Positions 23,675 through 23,705 of a stretch of 23,705 nucleotides of DNA are shown here, one piece after another. The stretch comes from an uncultured Collinsella sp. (lineage in GTDB: Bacteria > Actinomycetota > Coriobacteriia > Coriobacteriales > Coriobacteriaceae). The DNA lies in the NCBI GenBank assembly GCA_900545665.1, contig UQZU01000031.1, positions 1-23,705 on the forward strand, given 5' to 3'. The notes below the pieces were generated by a model. The model was not told where the DNA came from. It made no database searches and worked only from the letters and a program-made list of their open reading frames with translations. Made by a program: the position numbers and the translations under genes. How positions within the stretch are numbered: the first letter of the stretch is position 1; each line of letters opens with the position of its first letter.

Positions 23675-23705
23675 CTGTCTCTTATACACATCTGACGCTG
23701 CCGAC
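23675..23705. other. Nextera transposase adapter (sequencing artefact)
   Basis: CTGTCTCTTATACACATCT (23675-23693) is the Tn5 mosaic end complement, and GACGCTGCCGAC (23694-23705) continues into the Nextera read-1 adapter. These 31 bases are not biological. The reverse frame across the junction starts MYKRQ, a known sign of this contamination. Confidence 0.97.

Noticed and set aside
23444..23689. 81-residue minus-strand frame starting MYKRQ
   Set aside because: Its start codon and first residues come from the Nextera adapter, and it runs through repeat E2 and a terminator.

Overview
The window is high-GC DNA with short operons, good Shine-Dalgarno sequences and many hairpin repeats between genes. 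Protein content suggests a gut actinobacterium of the class Coriobacteriia, most likely Collinsella. That placement rests on gene types and the style of the intergenic repeats, not on a marker gene. Seventeen protein genes are supported; all but one (a GntR regulator at 9809-10531) lie on the minus strand. No rRNA, tRNA, CRISPR array or insertion sequence was seen. The last 31 bases are Nextera adapter, so the right end is a contig end from a draft assembly.

Left part (1-10531): a carbohydrate uptake block. A complete mannose-family phosphotransferase system (IIA-IIB fusion, IIC, IID; 6957 down to 4356) is followed by a SIS-domain sugar isomerase/deglycase (4157-3174) that ends at a strong terminator. 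A second SIS enzyme (9603-8611) lies divergent from its own GntR/UTRA regulator. Another GntR/UTRA regulator (806-87), a YitT-type membrane protein, a HAD phosphatase and an EamA permease are interspersed. This PTS plus two SIS enzymes resembles known systems for Amadori compounds (fructoselysine and glucoselysine): the PTS imports and phosphorylates the compound, and the SIS deglycases split it into sugar phosphate and amino acid. The substrate here is inferred. An ACGT-N5-(A/T)CGT motif recurs at the promoters of the first GntR gene, the PTS operon and the EamA gene, and is a candidate shared operator.

Middle (10532-21172): mostly housekeeping genes, all minus strand. They are a GNAT acetyltransferase, a low-specificity threonine aldolase with its own terminator, a PAP2 phosphatase, the transcription-repair coupling factor Mfd, endonuclease III, an ABC exporter and RmuC. 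Three DNA repair or maintenance genes (rmuC, nth, mfd) sit close together.

Right part (21173-23705): three proteins I do not recognise (a possible helix-turn-helix protein, a Gln-rich single-pass membrane protein, a multi-pass membrane protein), then repeats and the adapter.

The most unusual content is between genes. Two families of structured repeat sit just past gene 3' ends. In each, part of the sequence is constant between copies, while the pairing arms differ yet stay complementary within each copy. There is also a 119-bp element with perfect 15-bp inverted ends, a 33-base hairpin repeat present three times, and several other long palindromes.
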